Shown one piece after another: positions 59,952-61,605 of a DNA stretch of 61,605 nucleotides (the first letter of the stretch is position 1; each line of letters starts with the position of its first letter). Under the pieces are notes generated by a model that had not been told where the DNA came from, did no database searches, and was given only the letters and a program-made list of their open reading frames with translations. The DNA is from VRUE01 sp035997045. Its GTDB lineage: Bacteria; Actinomycetota; Thermoleophilia; Solirubrobacterales; 70-9. The position numbers were made by a program, and so were the translations under genes. The stretch covers positions 1 through 61,605 of the forward strand of contig DASYIY010000035.1 of assembly GCA_035997045.1 (NCBI GenBank), given 5' to 3'.

Positions 59952-61605
59952 CGCCGCCGCCGCTGGAGGGCGCCGCCGGTTCACTCGGTTCGGGAGCAGC
60001 GGGTTCGGTTGGTTCGGCCGCTTCCGGAGCTTCAGGCGCTTCTTCGGCCGGTTCGCTTATTTCCGGGGCTTCGGTTTCTTCGGCTTCCGGTTCGCCCGAC
60101 GATTCCGGCGCCGTGTAGGTGGAGCCCGAAGATGAGTGGGAGCCGCGCTTGCTTTCCTTGTCTTCCTTCGCTTCGGCCGCCCGTTCGGCTTTGATTTCCT
60201 CGTAAGCCGACATCACGCTGGCCCAGATCAGCGCCGGGAAGGTGCCGCCCATCACCGGGCCGCCGTTGTACAGGGTCGCCATCGATGTCGTGGTGTCGGC
60301 GTAGCCGACCCAGACGCAGGCGGTCGCTTCGCTTTCGATGCCGCCGCAGAACCAGGCATCGCCGTTGTTCTCCGTGGTTCCCGTCTTGCCCCACTGGCCG
60401 GAGGCGCCGATCTGGGCGTTGGTGCCGGTGCCGCTGCTGACCACCGTTTCGAGAATGCTCTTCGCTTCTTCGGCGACGCCTTCCGGGATGACCTGTTTGT
60501 GGGTCGAGTCGTTGTCGCCGTCCTTGATCGTGTGCCCGTCCGAGTCGGTGACCTGGGTGTAGGCGACGGGGCTGTCTCCCGGCCGTGGCGCCAGTGTGCC
60601 GCTAACCCGGTCGCCGTTGTTGCCGATCGTCGAGTAGGCGTAGGTCCAGCCCAGCGGCGTCACGCCCACTTCGAGGCCGCCGAGCACCATCGAGGGATTG
60701 GTCGAGATCGGATCGTCATAGCCCGCCTCGTGGATCGTTCCCGCGATCGAATGCGTGCGGTCCTGGATCGTTTTGCCTTTCAGCGCTTCGAGGCCGAGCT
60801 GCGCGTAAATCGAGTTGTCCGAGTAGGTGGTCGCGCAGATGATGTCGCAGGAGCCGAGGTAGGAGTCCTCGTCGTTGTTCACTTCGAAGACTTCTTCCTT
60901 GTTCTTGCCGTAGTGGATGAATTGCGGGGCGGATTCAAACGTCGTGTACGGGGAGATGCCCTCCTTGAGCGCGGTGATCAGCGTGAATGGCTTGATCGAG
61001 GAGCCGGGCTGGCGGTGGCCCTGGGTGGCTAGGTTGAAGGGCTTGGTTTCGAAGTTGGGGCCGCCGACCATCGCCTTGACGCCGGCGTTCTTGTTGTCGA
61101 TCACGACCACCGAGGCCGTCGCCGGCGAGTAGCCGAGGTAGGAGTTGACCGCTTCTTCGGCCGCTTCCTGCAGGCGGAGGTCAAGGGTCGACTTCACTTT
61201 CAGGCCGCCGAAGAAGGCCTTTGAAGCGCCGTAGCGTTCGACCAGCTGCTGGCGCAGCCAGGCGGTGAAGTAGGGGGCCTTGGAGTCGAGCTTGGGTGGC
61301 TCGATGTCGCTGGGGGAGGGCAGGGCCTGCTGTCGCCCTTCGTCGTACTGTTCATGAGTTATGTAGCCCTGTTCGTACATCTTTTCGAGCACGAGGTTGC
61401 GGCGACCGAGCGAGTTTTCCGGGTAGACCTTGGGATCGAAAGCCGAGGGCGAGGCGATGATCGCCGCCAGTGTTGCCGCCTCCCAGGGCTCGAGCACCGA
61501 GGCGCAGGGCTCGGTCGGGGTGCCGCAACCGGGATGGGCATTGCCGAAGTAGGTGCGGGCGGCGGCCTCGATCCCGTAGGCGCCCTCGCCGAAGTAGATC
61601 GTGTT
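59938..61605 (-). CDS. Class A penicillin-binding protein, 3' part (5' end outside window)
   Basis: Bifunctional transglycosylase/transpeptidase for peptidoglycan; 555 codons are visible and the frame runs off the right edge. The end of the transglycosylase domain is seen (NTIYFGEGAYGIEAAARTYFG, EAATLAAIIASPS). The transpeptidase has SxxK in PGSSIKPFTLI, SxN in TYSDNSIYAQLG and KTG in GQWGKTGTTENNGDAWFCGG. The C-terminal 90 residues are a Glu/Pro/Ala/Ser-rich low-complexity tail ending SSGGGVTAG. It converges on mpg. Confidence 0.95.
   Translation of the reverse strand, partial: NTIYFGEGAYGIEAAARTYFGNAHPGCGTPTEPCASVLEPWEAATLAAIIASPSAFDPKVYPENSLGRRNLVLEKMYEQGYITHEQYDEGRQQALPSPSDIEPPKLDSKAPYFTAWLRQQLVERYGASKAFFGGLKVKSTLDLRLQEAAEEAVNSYLGYSPATASVVVIDNKNAGVKAMVGGPNFETKPFNLATQGHRQPGSSIKPFTLITALKEGISPYTTFESAPQFIHYGKNKEEVFEVNNDEDSYLGSCDIICATTYSDNSIYAQLGLEALKGKTIQDRTHSIAGTIHEAGYDDPISTNPSMVLGGLEVGVTPLGWTYAYSTIGNNGDRVSGTLAPRPGDSPVAYTQVTDSDGHTIKDGDNDSTHKQVIPEGVAEEAKSILETVVSSGTGTNAQIGASGQWGKTGTTENNGDAWFCGGIESEATACVWVGYADTTTSMATLYNGGPVMGGTFPALIWASVMSAYEEIKAERAAEAKEDKESKRGSHSSSGSTYTAPESSGEPEAEETEAPEISEPAEEAPEAPEAAEPTEPAAPEPSEPAAPSSGGGVTAG

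Overview
The window is a 61.6 kb stretch of chromosome from a high-GC actinobacterium, most likely class Thermoleophilia (Solirubrobacterales-like). This is inferred from GAG/GCC/CTC-rich codon use, a complete menaquinone route, the actinobacterial type of SerC, GatCAB, a secreted decapeptide-repeat protein of a kind common in that class, and many genes with a TANNNT box 6-9 nt before ATG/GTG, the pattern of leaderless mRNAs. No tRNA, rRNA, CRISPR array, transposase, integrase or phage gene was seen. Almost all of the window is conserved core gene content.

Layout. 1-10 kb: 3' part of dnaE, a Cys-rich small protein, an acyl-CoA dehydrogenase, nfo, gltX, an HDOD-LuxR protein facing a LuxR response regulator with a degenerate receiver, and a cysteine operon (Rrf2 regulator-cysK-cysE). 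10-22 kb: a lipoprotein, pcrA-folD, a membrane protein, a GMC oxidoreductase with a small membrane partner, gatCAB, and ndh under a perfect palindrome. 22-29 kb: a sugar dehydrogenase and an envelope-glycan block (GT2, two paralogous GT39-like transferases, an SQD1-like UDP-sulfoquinovose synthase). 28.8-39.6 kb: ilvB-ilvN-menF, menD, menC, menA, menB, menE-ilvC, so a menaquinone cluster sits inside what is normally an ilvBNC operon. 39.7-46 kb: cupin, serC-serA, a quinone oxidoreductase, an RTX-like protein and a DHA2 exporter. 46-57 kb: leuA with a Leu-rich leader peptide, an XRE-cupin regulator, leuC-leuD-methyltransferase-leuB, a decapeptide-repeat protein, ilvE and cimA. 57-61.6 kb: a DegT aminotransferase, argH, a 3-methyladenine glycosylase and the 3' part of a class A penicillin-binding protein.

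How the genes work together. Most steps of branched-chain amino acid synthesis are here (ilvB, N, C, E; leuA, B, C, D; cimA supplying 2-oxobutyrate without threonine). ilvD is not in the window. Serine (serA, serC) and cysteine (cysE, cysK) genes are also present. The men genes make the quinone that ndh would reduce.

Most notable observations: (1) a roughly 89-bp hairpin element in two copies, one of which adds about 30 in-frame residues to a GT39 protein whose neighbouring paralogue lacks them; the outer arms are conserved and the inner arms differ in a compensatory way. (2) A 19-aa leuA leader peptide with eight leucines, whose Leu codons are complementary to the leuA Shine-Dalgarno. (3) Long near-perfect hairpins between convergent genes that share a CCCTCTCC/GGAGAGGG core but have different, still paired, flanks. 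(4) Unusual starts: an in-frame TGA before the GMC oxidoreductase and a possible ATC start for the DHA2 exporter.
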